Source: Rosettibacter firmus (GTDB lineage Bacteria > Bacteroidota > Ignavibacteria > Ignavibacteriales > Melioribacteraceae). From it: a DNA stretch of 64,000 nucleotides. Where the stretch lies: the NCBI RefSeq assembly GCF_036860695.1, contig NZ_JAYKGJ010000002.1, positions 61,001 to 125,000 of the forward strand, read 5' to 3'. Below, one piece after another: positions 8,785 to 17,568 of the stretch; the first letter of the stretch is position 1, and each line of letters starts with the position of its first letter. Made by a program: the position numbers and the translations under genes. Below the pieces are notes generated by a model, which worked only from the letters and a program-made list of their open reading frames with translations, had not been told where the DNA came from and searched no databases.

Positions 8785-9672
8785 ATGACAAATAATTTTA
8801 ATAAACGATTTATTTTCTTTTTATTGATAATTGTTCTATCGATATCACTAATTTCATCTCAAGTTTATTCTCAGATAATTTATACACAGAAAGATGTTGA
8901 AATTTGTAACTCAAAGTTCAAAGTAGCAATTGAAAAAAATCTTTCCTTAAAGCCGATTAATGAAATTGTTCTTGAAATAGCAAAAACATTTATCGGAACT
9001 GAATACGAAGCACATACACTTGATAAAGAAAATGAAGAAAAACTAATTGTTCATTTGACTGGTCTTGATTGTTATACATTTCTTGAAAGTTCAATTGTAT
9101 TTGCACGTTGTATTAAAAAAGGTTTAATAGAGTTTCAAGATTATATAAAAGAATTAGAAAATATTCGTTATCGAGATGGTAAGTTGAATGATTATTCTTC
9201 ACGCCTTCACTATTTTTCTGATTGGATTTATGATATGGATAAAAGAAAAATTGGAAAAGATATTACAAAAGAAATTGGTGGTAAACCGTATAAAAAAAGA
9301 ATTAATTTTATGAGTACTCATTTAGATTCTTATCCACAACTTCAGAAGAACAAAGAATTGATTAAACAGATTAGAAAAATTGAAGAAAATATTTCTGAAC
9401 GTAATTATTATTACATACCAGAAGATGATATTGAAAAAATAGAAAATAAAATTAATGATGGCGATATTATTGGCATTACAACAAATATAGAAGGTCTTGA
9501 TATTGCACACACAGGAATAGCTATTAAACAAAACGATGGTCGAGTTTACTTATTACATGCTCCTAATGTAGGATATAAAGTTCAGATTACCGAGAAACCA
9601 CTTGCTGATTATATAAAATCAAATAAAAAACAATCAGGTATAATGATTTTAAGATTAATGGAAATTCAGTAA
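8785..9672 (+). CDS. Exported DUF1460 (N-acetylmuramoyl-L-alanine amidase-like) protein
   Basis: About 295 residues. The N terminus (NNFNKRFIFFLLIIVLSISL) is a signal peptide or anchor, so the mature protein is periplasmic or outer-membrane associated. The rest matches the DUF1460 family, an NlpC/P60-like fold associated with peptidoglycan amidase activity in Bacteroidota. The presumed nucleophile is the Cys in LTGLDCYTFLES and the presumed His is in IAHTGIAI. The ATG at 8785 is preferred because it begins immediately before the signal peptide; an in-frame upstream codon at 8755 would overlap dnaB. Wall-fragment processing or recycling is the likely role. Confidence 0.8.
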   Translation: MTNNFNKRFIFFLLIIVLSISLISSQVYSQIIYTQKDVEICNSKFKVAIEKNLSLKPINEIVLEIAKTFIGTEYEAHTLDKENEEKLIVHLTGLDCYTFLESSIVFARCIKKGLIEFQDYIKELENIRYRDGKLNDYSSRLHYFSDWIYDMDKRKIGKDITKEIGGKPYKKRINFMSTHLDSYPQLQKNKELIKQIRKIEENISERNYYYIPEDDIEKIENKINDGDIIGITTNIEGLDIAHTGIAIKQNDGRVYLLHAPNVGYKVQITEKPLADYIKSNKKQSGIMILRLMEIQ

Positions 9673-9696
9673 CTAATTTCTATAAATTATCAAAAA

Positions 9697-10551
9697 TTAT
9701 TTATTCACCAGACTGAGTAAAATCTTAATATTTTCTAAGTCTTCTTTTTGATCATCTCCTTTTGGTGTTTCTAATATTTTAGGAACTCTTTCAAGTTTTT
9801 TATCATTCATAATATTTGAAAAGCCTTCAAGACCAATAAATCCTTTCCCGATATGTTCATGACGATCGATTTTAGAACCACATTCTTTTTTACTATCGTT
9901 CATATGAATACATTGTAAGCGTTCTAAACCAATAATATCATCAAATTCTTTGATGACTTTTTTATATTCTTTGGGATCTTTGATGTTATAACCTGCTGCA
10001 AAAATGTGGCATGTATCAATACAAACAGACATTCTATCTTTATCTTCAACCATATCAATTATTTTTCTCAATTGTTCAAAAGTATAGCCAAGTGCAGTTC
10101 CCTGTCCTGCAGTTGTTTCGAGCATACTTTTTACTTTGAAATTTTTTGTTTTCTCGTGAATATAATTCAAAGATTCAGCTATTAATTTTAGACCATCTTC
10201 TTCACCCATTCCACCGTGAGCTCCAGGATGAAAATTTAAATGTGGTATACCAAGTTGTTCACATCTTTCTAATTCTTTTATAAATGCTGCACGAGACTTG
10301 CTTAAACCTTGTGGATCTTTTGAACAAAGGTTGATTAAGTATGAATCATGAGAAACAACAAATTTGATATGTGAGTTTTTTAGTTTGTCTTTGAAATTAT
10401 TGATTTCTTCTTCCGATAAATCTTTTGCAAAGTATTGATTATTATTTTTTGTAAAGATCTGTATTGCAGTAAATCCCAGATTTTCTGCAATCTCTATTGC
10501 AGATGAAGGTCCATTTCTTAAAAATGTATGAGCTCCAATTAAATGTTTCAT
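9697..10551 (-). CDS. nfo: Endonuclease IV (AP endonuclease)
   Basis: A 284-residue TIM-barrel enzyme that cuts DNA 5' of abasic sites. Zinc-ligand motifs are all visible in order: HDSYLINL, FHPGAH, LETTAGQG, IDTCHIFAAGY, HMNDSK, DRHEHIGKG and the final LETPKG. Length matches the family. It converges on the DUF1460 gene with only 24 bp between stops. It also lies 2.4 kb from a uracil-DNA glycosylase that produces its substrate, although the two are not cotranscribed. A divergent 124-bp spacer separates it from the SDR gene. Confidence 0.96.
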   Translation of the reverse strand: MKHLIGAHTFLRNGPSSAIEIAENLGFTAIQIFTKNNNQYFAKDLSEEEINNFKDKLKNSHIKFVVSHDSYLINLCSKDPQGLSKSRAAFIKELERCEQLGIPHLNFHPGAHGGMGEEDGLKLIAESLNYIHEKTKNFKVKSMLETTAGQGTALGYTFEQLRKIIDMVEDKDRMSVCIDTCHIFAAGYNIKDPKEYKKVIKEFDDIIGLERLQCIHMNDSKKECGSKIDRHEHIGKGFIGLEGFSNIMNDKKLERVPKILETPKGDDQKEDLENIKILLSLVNK

Positions 10552-10595
10552 AAATGATTCCTATAAAACTTTATGATAAATATTAAAAAATTATT

Positions 10596-10627
10596 TAAGC
10601 ATTTTTTAATATTATAAATAATGCTTA
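10596..10627. promoter_or_regulatory. 8-bp inverted repeat in the nfo/SDR divergent spacer
   Basis: TAAGCATT (10596-10603) and AATGCTTA (10620-10627) form a perfect inverted repeat around 16 AT-only bases. It sits between the two divergent start codons, where an operator or bidirectional promoter would be expected. The low GC content makes chance symmetry fairly likely. Confidence 0.3.
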
Positions 10628-10675
10628 CATTAAAAAGTAAAACTTATTTTTTATAAAATAAATTATAAAAGTATT

Positions 10676-11566
10676 ATGAAAATATTTATCACTGGTGGTA
10701 GTGGTCTTTTAGGTCAATATTTAAATGAAACCTTAAGTAAAAATAATGAAATACTTACTCACTATCATGAACATGAAGGAAATTGTAAGAAGTTCAATTC
10801 AATTAGATTTTCGCTGGATGATTATACTCAGCTTGAGAGTATCTTGAAAAATTTTAAGTCAGATGTTGTTATTCATACTGCTGCAATTTCTAATGCTGAA
10901 AAAGCAAATAAATATCCATCTGCATATGTATATGAAATTAATGTGAATGCTACAAAGAAAATTGCAGAAGTATGCGATAAAATAAATGCTAAATTAATTT
11001 ATATATCTACTGACTTGGTATATGCAGGTTATCGTGGTTCAATGCTTGATGAGTCTGCTAAACTGATACCAGTTTCATTGTATGCAGAAACAAAGCTAAT
11101 GGGTGAAATTAAAATAAAGGAAACATTTGATAATTACATTATTTTGAGATTAGCTTTATTAATTGGATTTGGCTTAAATCATTCGACCTGTTTTTTTCAA
11201 AAGATGTATGAAGAACTGCGATTAAATAAATCAATAAAATTATTCTCAAATCAATATCGATCACCACTTGAACTAAGTGATGCAGCAAGAATGATAAATG
11301 AACTACTCGAAAAGCAAATTGCAGGAGAAATATTGAATTTTGGAGGCAATGAAAGATTATCAAGATATGAATTAGGAGAAATTATATGTGAGGAATGTGG
11401 ATTCGACAAAAGCTTACTTATTAAAACAACTATGGAAGAAGAAAATTATCCCTATATAGTTCATGATGTTTCATTAAATATTGATAAATTGAAATCATAT
11501 GGAATAATACCAAAAAACATTAGAGAATCAATAAAAAGATTATTGAAAAGTAATAAATTGACCTGA
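10676..11566 (+). CDS. RmlD-type SDR sugar-nucleotide reductase/epimerase-like protein
   Basis: The 296-residue protein is an extended short-chain dehydrogenase of the RmlD (dTDP-4-dehydrorhamnose reductase) substrate-binding family. The Rossmann motif TGGSGLLG is at residues 6-13. The catalytic YxxxK is YAETK, preceded by the Ser/Thr in YISTDLVY. It probably acts on an activated sugar or a related small molecule in the cytoplasm. No other dTDP-rhamnose genes are nearby, so a true RmlD role is not supported. Its exact substrate cannot be read from the sequence. It is a single gene, converging on gatB with a 41-bp gap that holds only an AT palindrome. Confidence 0.8.
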   Translation: MKIFITGGSGLLGQYLNETLSKNNEILTHYHEHEGNCKKFNSIRFSLDDYTQLESILKNFKSDVVIHTAAISNAEKANKYPSAYVYEINVNATKKIAEVCDKINAKLIYISTDLVYAGYRGSMLDESAKLIPVSLYAETKLMGEIKIKETFDNYIILRLALLIGFGLNHSTCFFQKMYEELRLNKSIKLFSNQYRSPLELSDAARMINELLEKQIAGEILNFGGNERLSRYELGEIICEECGFDKSLLIKTTMEEENYPYIVHDVSLNIDKLKSYGIIPKNIRESIKRLLKSNKLT

Positions 11567-11607
11567 TAAAGTTTTTCTATTAAATAAAATATTTTATTAA
11601 TGAATTC

Positions 11608-13059
11608 TTATTTACTGTCTTTAATCATTTCAAATTTATTTTTCAAAATATCATTAACAATTTGAGGATTAGCTTTACCTTTTGTTTCTCGCATTATTTG
11701 ACCAATAAAAAATCCCCATACTTTTTCTTTCCCACTAAGGTATTCTTCTACTTGTTTTTGATTTTGCATTAGTACTTTGTCTACAATACTTTCTATTTCG
11801 GTTGTATCAGTAATTTGAATGAGATTTTTCTCTTTAACAATTTCTTCGGGATCTTTATTTGATTTAAGCATTTCAGAAAATATTTCTTTAGCAATTTTTC
11901 CGCTGATGATATTTTTATTTATTAATTCTATTAACTTACCAAGATTTTCAGCACTGATCGGGAATTCGTTTATTGAAATTTTTTCTTCGTTAATTACTTT
12001 TAAAACTTCCGTCATCACCCAGTTACTGGCGGCTTTATAGTCTTTTGTTACAGATAAAATTTTTTCATAATAATCTGCAAGTTCTCTTGACGAGGTTAAA
12101 ATTTCAGCATCATATTTAGGGAGATTATATTGATTAATAAATCTTTCTTTTTTTGCATCTGGTAATTCTGGCATCTTTGATAAAATTTCATTTTTCCACT
12201 CTTCTGTTACTACAACAGGCATTAAATCTGGTTCAGGAAAATATCTATAATCATGTGCTTCTTCTTTAGTTCGCATTGGATAAGCTATATTGGCATCAGC
12301 ATCCCATAATAGAGTTTGTTGAATAACTTCTTTTCCATCTTCAAGCAAATCAATTTGTCTTTCTATTTCATATTCCAGTGCTTTTTCAACATTACGAAAT
12401 GAATTCATATTTTTAACTTCTGTTTTTGTCCCGAGTTTTGTTTCACCTTTTAATCTGACTGAAACATTGGCATCGCATCTTAAAGAGCCTTCTTCCATAT
12501 TGCCATCACAAATATTTAAATATGTAAGTATTTGTTTTAATTTGGTTAGATATAGATAAGCTTCTTCTGGAGAATTGATATCAGGTTCACTTACAATTTC
12601 AATTAATGGTGTACCTGTTCTATTTAAATCAATTAAAGTGTTGTCACCTTGATCGTGAATAGATTTTCCAGCATCTTCTTCCATGTGTATTCTTTTAATC
12701 CTAATATTTTTTTTGCTTCCATCTTTTAATTCGATTGGAATAAATCCATTTTCACAAATTGGTTCTTCATATTGAGATATTTGAAAATTTTTTGGTAAGT
12801 CAGGATAGAAATAATGTTTTCTTGCAAAAATTGATTTCTCATTAATTTTACAATTTGTTGCTAAACCCATGAGTACACTGAATTCAACAACCTTTTTATT
12901 TAAAACAGGTAATACTCCCGGATGACCAAGACAGACCGGACATACATTTGTATTGGGAGCATTTCCAAATTTCGTTGAACAACCACAAAATATTTTTGTC
13001 TCTGTGAGTAGTTGTGCGTGAACTTCGAGACCAATTACTGCTTCGTATTTATCATTCAT
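11608..13059 (-). CDS. gatB: Aspartyl/glutamyl-tRNA amidotransferase subunit B
   Basis: The 483-residue protein activates and amidates Glu-tRNA(Gln) or Asp-tRNA(Asn) with GatA and GatC. Diagnostic N-terminal sequence [12 protein letters not shown] is followed by zinc-site Cys in FCGCSTKFG and [11 protein letters not shown]. The conserved [14 protein letters not shown] and YRYFPEPDL segments are present. The C-terminal GatB/YqeY helical domain ends with [12 protein letters not shown]. It stands alone here: gatC lies 27 kb away at 40.2 kb and gatA is not in the window. The upstream spacer is 552 bp long. Confidence 0.97.
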   Translation of the reverse strand: MNDKYEAVIGLEVHAQLLTETKIFCGCSTKFGNAPNTNVCPVCLGHPGVLPVLNKKVVEFSVLMGLATNCKINEKSIFARKHYFYPDLPKNFQISQYEEPICENGFIPIELKDGSKKNIRIKRIHMEEDAGKSIHDQGDNTLIDLNRTGTPLIEIVSEPDINSPEEAYLYLTKLKQILTYLNICDGNMEEGSLRCDANVSVRLKGETKLGTKTEVKNMNSFRNVEKALEYEIERQIDLLEDGKEVIQQTLLWDADANIAYPMRTKEEAHDYRYFPEPDLMPVVVTEEWKNEILSKMPELPDAKKERFINQYNLPKYDAEILTSSRELADYYEKILSVTKDYKAASNWVMTEVLKVINEEKISINEFPISAENLGKLIELINKNIISGKIAKEIFSEMLKSNKDPEEIVKEKNLIQITDTTEIESIVDKVLMQNQKQVEEYLSGKEKVWGFFIGQIMRETKGKANPQIVNDILKNKFEMIKDSK

Positions 13060-13611
13060 AATAAACTATTTTTTGTTTTTACGAATATAAATATTTCGAA
13101 TAAGATTTTTGTTATTGATTTATGAAAAAGTGTTATTCTCAAAAATTAAGTATTGAGAATAAAATAAAATCAAATTAATGATAAGAGAATAAAACTTAAT
13201 ATAAGTTTCTCAATTTTCTAAAATAACATCTATTTATTCTAAATAGTTAATCTTATAATAATTCAATAATTTTGGATTAATTATGATACCAAAATAATAT
13301 GTTTGACTGAGAAATTTCTCTTTTGCTCCGAGATTAGCTTTGGTTCTTAAATCTTAACTGGAATTTTTGTTTTAAACAAGTAGAATAGTGAATCTTTATA
13401 TTGTACTGAAATTTGAGTTCATTTATTTTTTTTAAACCAGCCATTAATTAATTGCAGATTAATTTGCTTTTTTAGTTTAGCTATATTTATCTTCATAAAT
13501 ATTTTTTGATTTAGTTTTATTTTATAGAAGATTTATTAAAATTATTTCAATGAATTTACTTTCATAAAAAATATAATCATATTTATAAATAAATTTTTTA
13601 ATAGGGGTAAA
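13060..13611. other. 552-bp AT-rich spacer between gatB and bshB1
   Basis: No open reading frame longer than about 20 codons with a plausible start was seen on either strand. The spacer holds a 10-bp inverted repeat (TTATTCTCAA at 13133-13142, TTGAGAATAA at 13153-13162). GAGAATAAAA recurs directly at 13155-13164 and 13185-13194. A 12-bp palindrome GAGAAATTTCTC lies at 13309-13320. It must contain the divergent promoters for gatB and bshB1. No recognisable RNA gene or mobile remnant was found. Confidence 0.6.
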
Positions 13612-14343
13612 ATGATTCTTGATATATTAATATTTGCAGCACATCCTGATGATGCTGAGCTTGCAATGGGTGGAACAATTGCAAAATTAATTAAAGATGG
13701 ATTAAAATTAGGAATAGTAGATTTAACGAAGGGGGAATTGGCTACACGTGGAACACCTGAAATTAGAATGAAAGAAGCTCAAAGAGCATCAGAAATTTTA
13801 AAGATAACTCATAGAGAAAATCTTGGATTAAAAGATGGTTCAATAAAAGTAAATGATGAATATTTATTAAAAGTTGTTTCGAGAATAAGGAAATATCAAC
13901 CGACTATAGTTTTTGCTCCTTACTTTAACGATCGACATCCTGATCATGTTGGTTGTGGTTTATTGATAAAAGAAGCAATGTTCTTTAGTGGTTTACCGAA
14001 GATTGTGACAGAAGATAATGGAAGAATTCAATCACCATTTAGACCTAAAAAGTTATTTTATTATATGCAAACATATGAGTTTAAACCCAGCTTTGTAGTT
14101 GATATTAGTGATACATTTGAAATAAAAATGAATGCAATTAAATCTTATGAATCGCAATTTCATAACCCATATAGTGTAGAACCAGAAACATTTATAAGTC
14201 AACCCAATTTTTTAAAATATATAGAAGGAAGAGCAAAAGTATTTGGTTTTAAAATTGGTAAAAATTATGGCGAACCATTCTTTTGCGAAGAAGAAATTGA
14301 ATTAGATTTAACTTGTTTAATCAAGAACGGAGATAAAAAATGA
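13612..14343 (+). CDS. bshB1: Bacillithiol biosynthesis deacetylase BshB1
   Basis: The 243-residue protein belongs to the PIG-L/LmbE zinc deacetylases. The metal site AHPDDAE begins at residue 9, and the HPDH motif with DRHPDHVGCG appears near residue 110. Sequence layout matches BshB1, which deacetylates N-acetylglucosaminyl-malate in bacillithiol synthesis. Bacteroidota and Ignavibacteria are known bacillithiol makers. BshA and BshC are not in the window. A GGGG-rich ribosome site (TAGGGGTAAA) precedes the ATG. The stop codon overlaps the next start by 4 bp (ATGA), so the downstream dehydrogenase is translationally coupled. Confidence 0.9.
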   Translation: MILDILIFAAHPDDAELAMGGTIAKLIKDGLKLGIVDLTKGELATRGTPEIRMKEAQRASEILKITHRENLGLKDGSIKVNDEYLLKVVSRIRKYQPTIVFAPYFNDRHPDHVGCGLLIKEAMFFSGLPKIVTEDNGRIQSPFRPKKLFYYMQTYEFKPSFVVDISDTFEIKMNAIKSYESQFHNPYSVEPETFISQPNFLKYIEGRAKVFGFKIGKNYGEPFFCEEEIELDLTCLIKNGDKK

Positions 14344-15197
14344 AAATAGCTTTTATTGGTACGGGATTGATGGGCGAACCTATGGCTTTTCGCCTCTTAA
14401 AAGCTAATTATAATTTATTTGTTTACAACCGTACAATATCAAAAACTGAAAGACTAAAAAAACATCAAGCAAAAATATTTACTTCTGCAGAAGAAGCTAT
14501 TAAAGAACCTCAAGTCATTATAACAATGTTAACTGATTATAATGCTATAGTAGAGGTTCTTTTTAAAAATAAAAGTAATTTCAAAGGAAAAACTTTAATT
14601 CAGATGAGTACAATTGCACCACTTGAGAGTCTACTATTAAAAGAAAGAATTGAATCATTAGAGGGAGAATATGTAGAAGCTCCTGTGCTTGGTAGTGTTC
14701 AACAGGCAGAAGCAGGAGAATTAATAGTGATGGTTGGATGTAATTCTGAGTGTTATAATAAACACAAAAAAATACTTAAAAATTTTGGTCAAACAGTTGT
14801 TCATGTTGGTGAAGTAGGGAAAGCATCTGCATTAAAACTTGCATTTAATCAATTAATACCAACTTTACTTTCAGCTTTTTCGATGTCTCTTGCTTATGTT
14901 TTAAATAAAGGAATTGATGTAAATATATTTATGGATATTCTTAGAAAAAGTGCTCTGTATGCTCCTACATTCGACAGAAAATTGAATAATATGATTAAAA
15001 GAGATTTTGATAAAGCTAATTTCCCATTAAAACATATGTTGAAGGATGTAAATTTAATTGCACAGGAATTTCAAAATAGTAACATTGATACAAAAATTAT
15101 TGAGAGTGTTAAAAGTATACTTATTAATGCAATGAATTCGAATTTATCAGAAAAAGATTATTCAGCACTTTATAATGTAATACATCCTTTGAAATAA
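14340..15197 (+). CDS. NAD(P)-binding beta-hydroxyacid dehydrogenase family protein
   Basis: A 285-residue 3-hydroxyisobutyrate dehydrogenase/6-phosphogluconate dehydrogenase-like protein. The Rossmann motif is FIGTGLMGEPMAFRLL at the N terminus, and the substrate loop is VEAPVLGSVQQAEAGEL. The catalytic Lys lies in KASALKLAFNQL. Relatives include glyoxylate/succinic semialdehyde reductases (GLYR type). The substrate is unknown. It overlaps bshB1 by 4 bp and precedes a dicarboxylate-type transporter by 7 bp, so a three-gene unit is likely. Nothing else ties it to bacillithiol. Confidence 0.85.
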   Translation: MKIAFIGTGLMGEPMAFRLLKANYNLFVYNRTISKTERLKKHQAKIFTSAEEAIKEPQVIITMLTDYNAIVEVLFKNKSNFKGKTLIQMSTIAPLESLLLKERIESLEGEYVEAPVLGSVQQAEAGELIVMVGCNSECYNKHKKILKNFGQTVVHVGEVGKASALKLAFNQLIPTLLSAFSMSLAYVLNKGIDVNIFMDILRKSALYAPTFDRKLNNMIKRDFDKANFPLKHMLKDVNLIAQEFQNSNIDTKIIESVKSILINAMNSNLSEKDYSALYNVIHPLK

Positions 15198-15204
15198 AAT
15201 TTAG

Positions 15205-16677
15205 ATGAAGAAAAAAACTGTTATTAATTTATTATGGATTTTTATTAGTGTAATTGCTTCAATTACAGCATACTTATTATTTGATTTTGGTGTTGAATAT
15301 AGAAGTGCCGAAGTAGTTGCAGCAATAGCAATATTAATGTCATTATTATGGATAACAGAAGCAATTCCACTATCAGTTACTTCTTTAATCCCATTAATTC
15401 TATTCCCATTTACTGGCACAATATCAGCTGTAGAAATATCACAAACTTATGTTAACTCAACTATTTTTCTTTTTCTTGGTGGATTTATAATTGCTATTGC
15501 AATGGAAAGATGGAATTTACATAAAAGAATTGCAATTAATGTAATTAATGTTGTTGGGACTTCAAATGCTAAAATAGTTTTGGGATTTATGTTATCTTCA
15601 GCTTTTATATCTATGTGGATATCAAATACAGCTACGGCTGTAATGTTACTACCAATTGGACTTGCAGTAATTAATCGATTGGAAGATGAACTTGGTGTTG
15701 AGCGAACTTCCAGATTTGCAATAGCACTAATGCTTGGTATAGCATATTCATGCTCAATAGGCGGAATTGCTACACCAATTGGAACACCACCAAATTTAGT
15801 TTTTCAAAGAATTTATAAAATTAATTTTCCTGATAATCCTGAAATTTATTTTGGTGAATGGATGAAGTTTGCAGTACCTACTTCAGTAATTATGTTAATA
15901 TTTGTCTGGATTCTTCTAACAAAAATATTGTATAAAGATAAATTTGGTATTAAGATAGATAAAGAAGTTATCAATCAAGAAAAAAATAAACTTGGTAAGA
16001 TAAGGTATGAAGAAAAAGTAGTATTGATAATTTTTATTGTTACCTCATTACTATGGATTTTCAGGGCAGAACTGAATTTAGGATTTTTTAAGATTTATGG
16101 CTGGTCTAATTTATTCCCTAAATCAAATTATATTGATGATGGAACAATTGCAATAACTATGGCAACCCTTTTATTTATTATACCAGTGAAGAAAGAAAAT
16201 AAAGAACAAAATTTTATACTTGACTATACAGCAGTAAATAAAATCCCATGGGATATAATTTTACTTTTTGGTGGAGGATTTGCTCTTGCTGAAGGATTTG
16301 TTAGCAGTAAGTTATCTGAATTAATTGGGAAACAATTTATATCATTAAAAAATATTGATGTTATTTTTTTAATTGCTGCTGTATGTTTTGTTTTAACATT
16401 TTTAACAGAACTTACATCCAACACAGCTACAGCCCAGATTCTTTTACCAATTTTAGCAGCTATTTCAAAAGAGCTTCAAATAAATCCACTGATTTTAATG
16501 CTGCCTGCAACATTATCAGTATCTTTTGCTTTTATGCTTCCAGTAGCAACTCCTCCTAATGCAATAGTATTCAGCAGTAGAAGATTAAAAATTATTGATA
16601 TGGCAAAAACAGGTATTTTTATTAACTTTTTTGGAATCATTGTGGTTACATTTATCGTATGGTTATTTTTCGTTTAG
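15205..16677 (+). CDS. DASS/SLC13-family sodium:anion symporter
   Basis: A 490-residue inner-membrane protein with about 11-12 hydrophobic segments. The two inverted-repeat ion-binding signatures of the divalent anion:sodium symporter family are visible as MWISNTATAVMLLP and ELTSNTATAQILLP. Substrates in this family are C4-dicarboxylates, citrate, sulfate or phosphate; the sequence does not discriminate among them. The upstream dehydrogenase could act on the imported acid, which is inference only. A 56-bp gap precedes the DUF302 gene. Confidence 0.88.
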   Translation: MKKKTVINLLWIFISVIASITAYLLFDFGVEYRSAEVVAAIAILMSLLWITEAIPLSVTSLIPLILFPFTGTISAVEISQTYVNSTIFLFLGGFIIAIAMERWNLHKRIAINVINVVGTSNAKIVLGFMLSSAFISMWISNTATAVMLLPIGLAVINRLEDELGVERTSRFAIALMLGIAYSCSIGGIATPIGTPPNLVFQRIYKINFPDNPEIYFGEWMKFAVPTSVIMLIFVWILLTKILYKDKFGIKIDKEVINQEKNKLGKIRYEEKVVLIIFIVTSLLWIFRAELNLGFFKIYGWSNLFPKSNYIDDGTIAITMATLLFIIPVKKENKEQNFILDYTAVNKIPWDIILLFGGGFALAEGFVSSKLSELIGKQFISLKNIDVIFLIAAVCFVLTFLTELTSNTATAQILLPILAAISKELQINPLILMLPATLSVSFAFMLPVATPPNAIVFSSRRLKIIDMAKTGIFINFFGIIVVTFIVWLFFV

Positions 16678-16733
16678 TAAATATGAATCTTTATGTTTAT
16701 AATATCATCTAATTATTAAAAAAAGGAGTAGCT

Positions 16734-17120
16734 ATGTCATACTATTTATCAAAAGTAGTTGATTATTCATTTGATGATACAATTACAAAAATTTTCGAAG
16801 AATTAAAAAATGAAGGATTTGGAGTTTTAACGGAAATTGATGTAAAAGAGACCTTAAAGAAAAAGCTTGATGTGGATTTTCGAAGATATAAAATTTTAGG
16901 TGCATGCAATCCACCTTTAGCTTACAAAGCTTTGAAAAAGGAAGAAAATCTCGGAGTGATGCTTCCCTGTAATGTAATAGTTCAGGAAAAATCTGATGGG
17001 AAAGTACAAGTAAGTACAATAAATCCAGTAGAAGCTATGAAAAGTGTAGGTAATCCAGAATTAGAAGAAGTAGCAATTGAAGTCACAAACAAATTAAAGA
17101 ATGTTTTAGATAGATTATAA
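16734..17120 (+). CDS. DUF302 domain protein
   Basis: The 128-residue protein has the DUF302 pattern: a strand-helix unit (TKIFEELKNEGFGVLTEIDV), then YKILGACNPPLAYKAL, then GVMLPCNVIVQE. The domain spans nearly the whole protein. Members form small dimeric proteins of unknown function, sometimes associated with sulfur or metal stress. There is no signal peptide. A good ribosome site (AAGGAG) lies 6 nt before the ATG. It may be the last gene of the transcript from bshB1, followed by a hairpin at 17230-17255. Confidence 0.85.
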   Translation: MSYYLSKVVDYSFDDTITKIFEELKNEGFGVLTEIDVKETLKKKLDVDFRRYKILGACNPPLAYKALKKEENLGVMLPCNVIVQEKSDGKVQVSTINPVEAMKSVGNPELEEVAIEVTNKLKNVLDRL

Positions 17121-17229
17121 TAAAGTTCTAAAGTAATTATTTAAATTGATGATAGATTAAAAAGTTGCCAGATTATTTTTTATATATGAAATTCTTTTTT
17201 CCCTTAAATAATATTTATAATAAAATTTT

Positions 17230-17255
17230 GCCCCGAGTAAAAATTTACTCGAGGC
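17230..17255. terminator. Hairpin between convergent DUF302 and PII-like genes
   Basis: CGAGTAAA (17234-17241) pairs with TTTACTCG (17244-17251) and is extended by GCC/GGC after one mismatch. It lies 10 bp after the PII-like stop and about 110 bp after the DUF302 stop. It lacks a long T tract on either strand, so it may be a bidirectional terminator or an mRNA-end stabiliser. Confidence 0.55.
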
Positions 17256-17265
17256 ATAAATAGTA

Positions 17266-17559
17266 TTACACCATCTTTTCAATATTCCATACAAAAGCGT
17301 GAATGCCTTGCTCTTCTGCTTCTTTATTTATTTCATTGACTTTTTCGAGCAGAGGTTCTACTAATTCATCTTTAATGACAGTGAGAACAACTGCATTTTG
17401 ACTTGGCCATACGTGCGTTCCAAGATGTGGTTCACCTTTGTCGCTCCCCTGACCATGAACATTTAAGAATCTTGTAAATCCTTTTATATTTAAGCTTTGA
17501 AGAGCTTCATCTACTTCTTCTGTTATTCCATGATTATAAACTATCATTACTGCTTTCAT
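17266..17559 (-). CDS. Small PII/ferredoxin-like-fold protein at the end of the RND efflux operon
   Basis: The 97-residue protein begins MKAVMIVYNHGITEEVDEAL and ends AFVWNIEKMV. The alternating strand-helix pattern suggests a PII/CutA-like ferredoxin fold, with a central GQGSDKGEPHLGTHVWP loop comparable to a PII T-loop. It carries no signal peptide or membrane segment, so it is cytoplasmic. Its ATG is 9 bp after the RND pump gene, with a good AAGGAG ribosome site, so it is cotranscribed with the pump. A sensor or modulator of efflux is a reasonable guess. Family function is not established here. Confidence 0.7.
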   Translation of the reverse strand: MKAVMIVYNHGITEEVDEALQSLNIKGFTRFLNVHGQGSDKGEPHLGTHVWPSQNAVVLTVIKDELVEPLLEKVNEINKEAEEQGIHAFVWNIEKMV

Positions 17560-17568
17560 TTTTACTCC

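Noticed and set aside
11583..11598. 16-bp perfect palindrome AATAAAATATTTTATT between SDR and gatB
   Set aside because: Composed only of A and T, so chance symmetry is likely and a terminator hairpin would be very weak.
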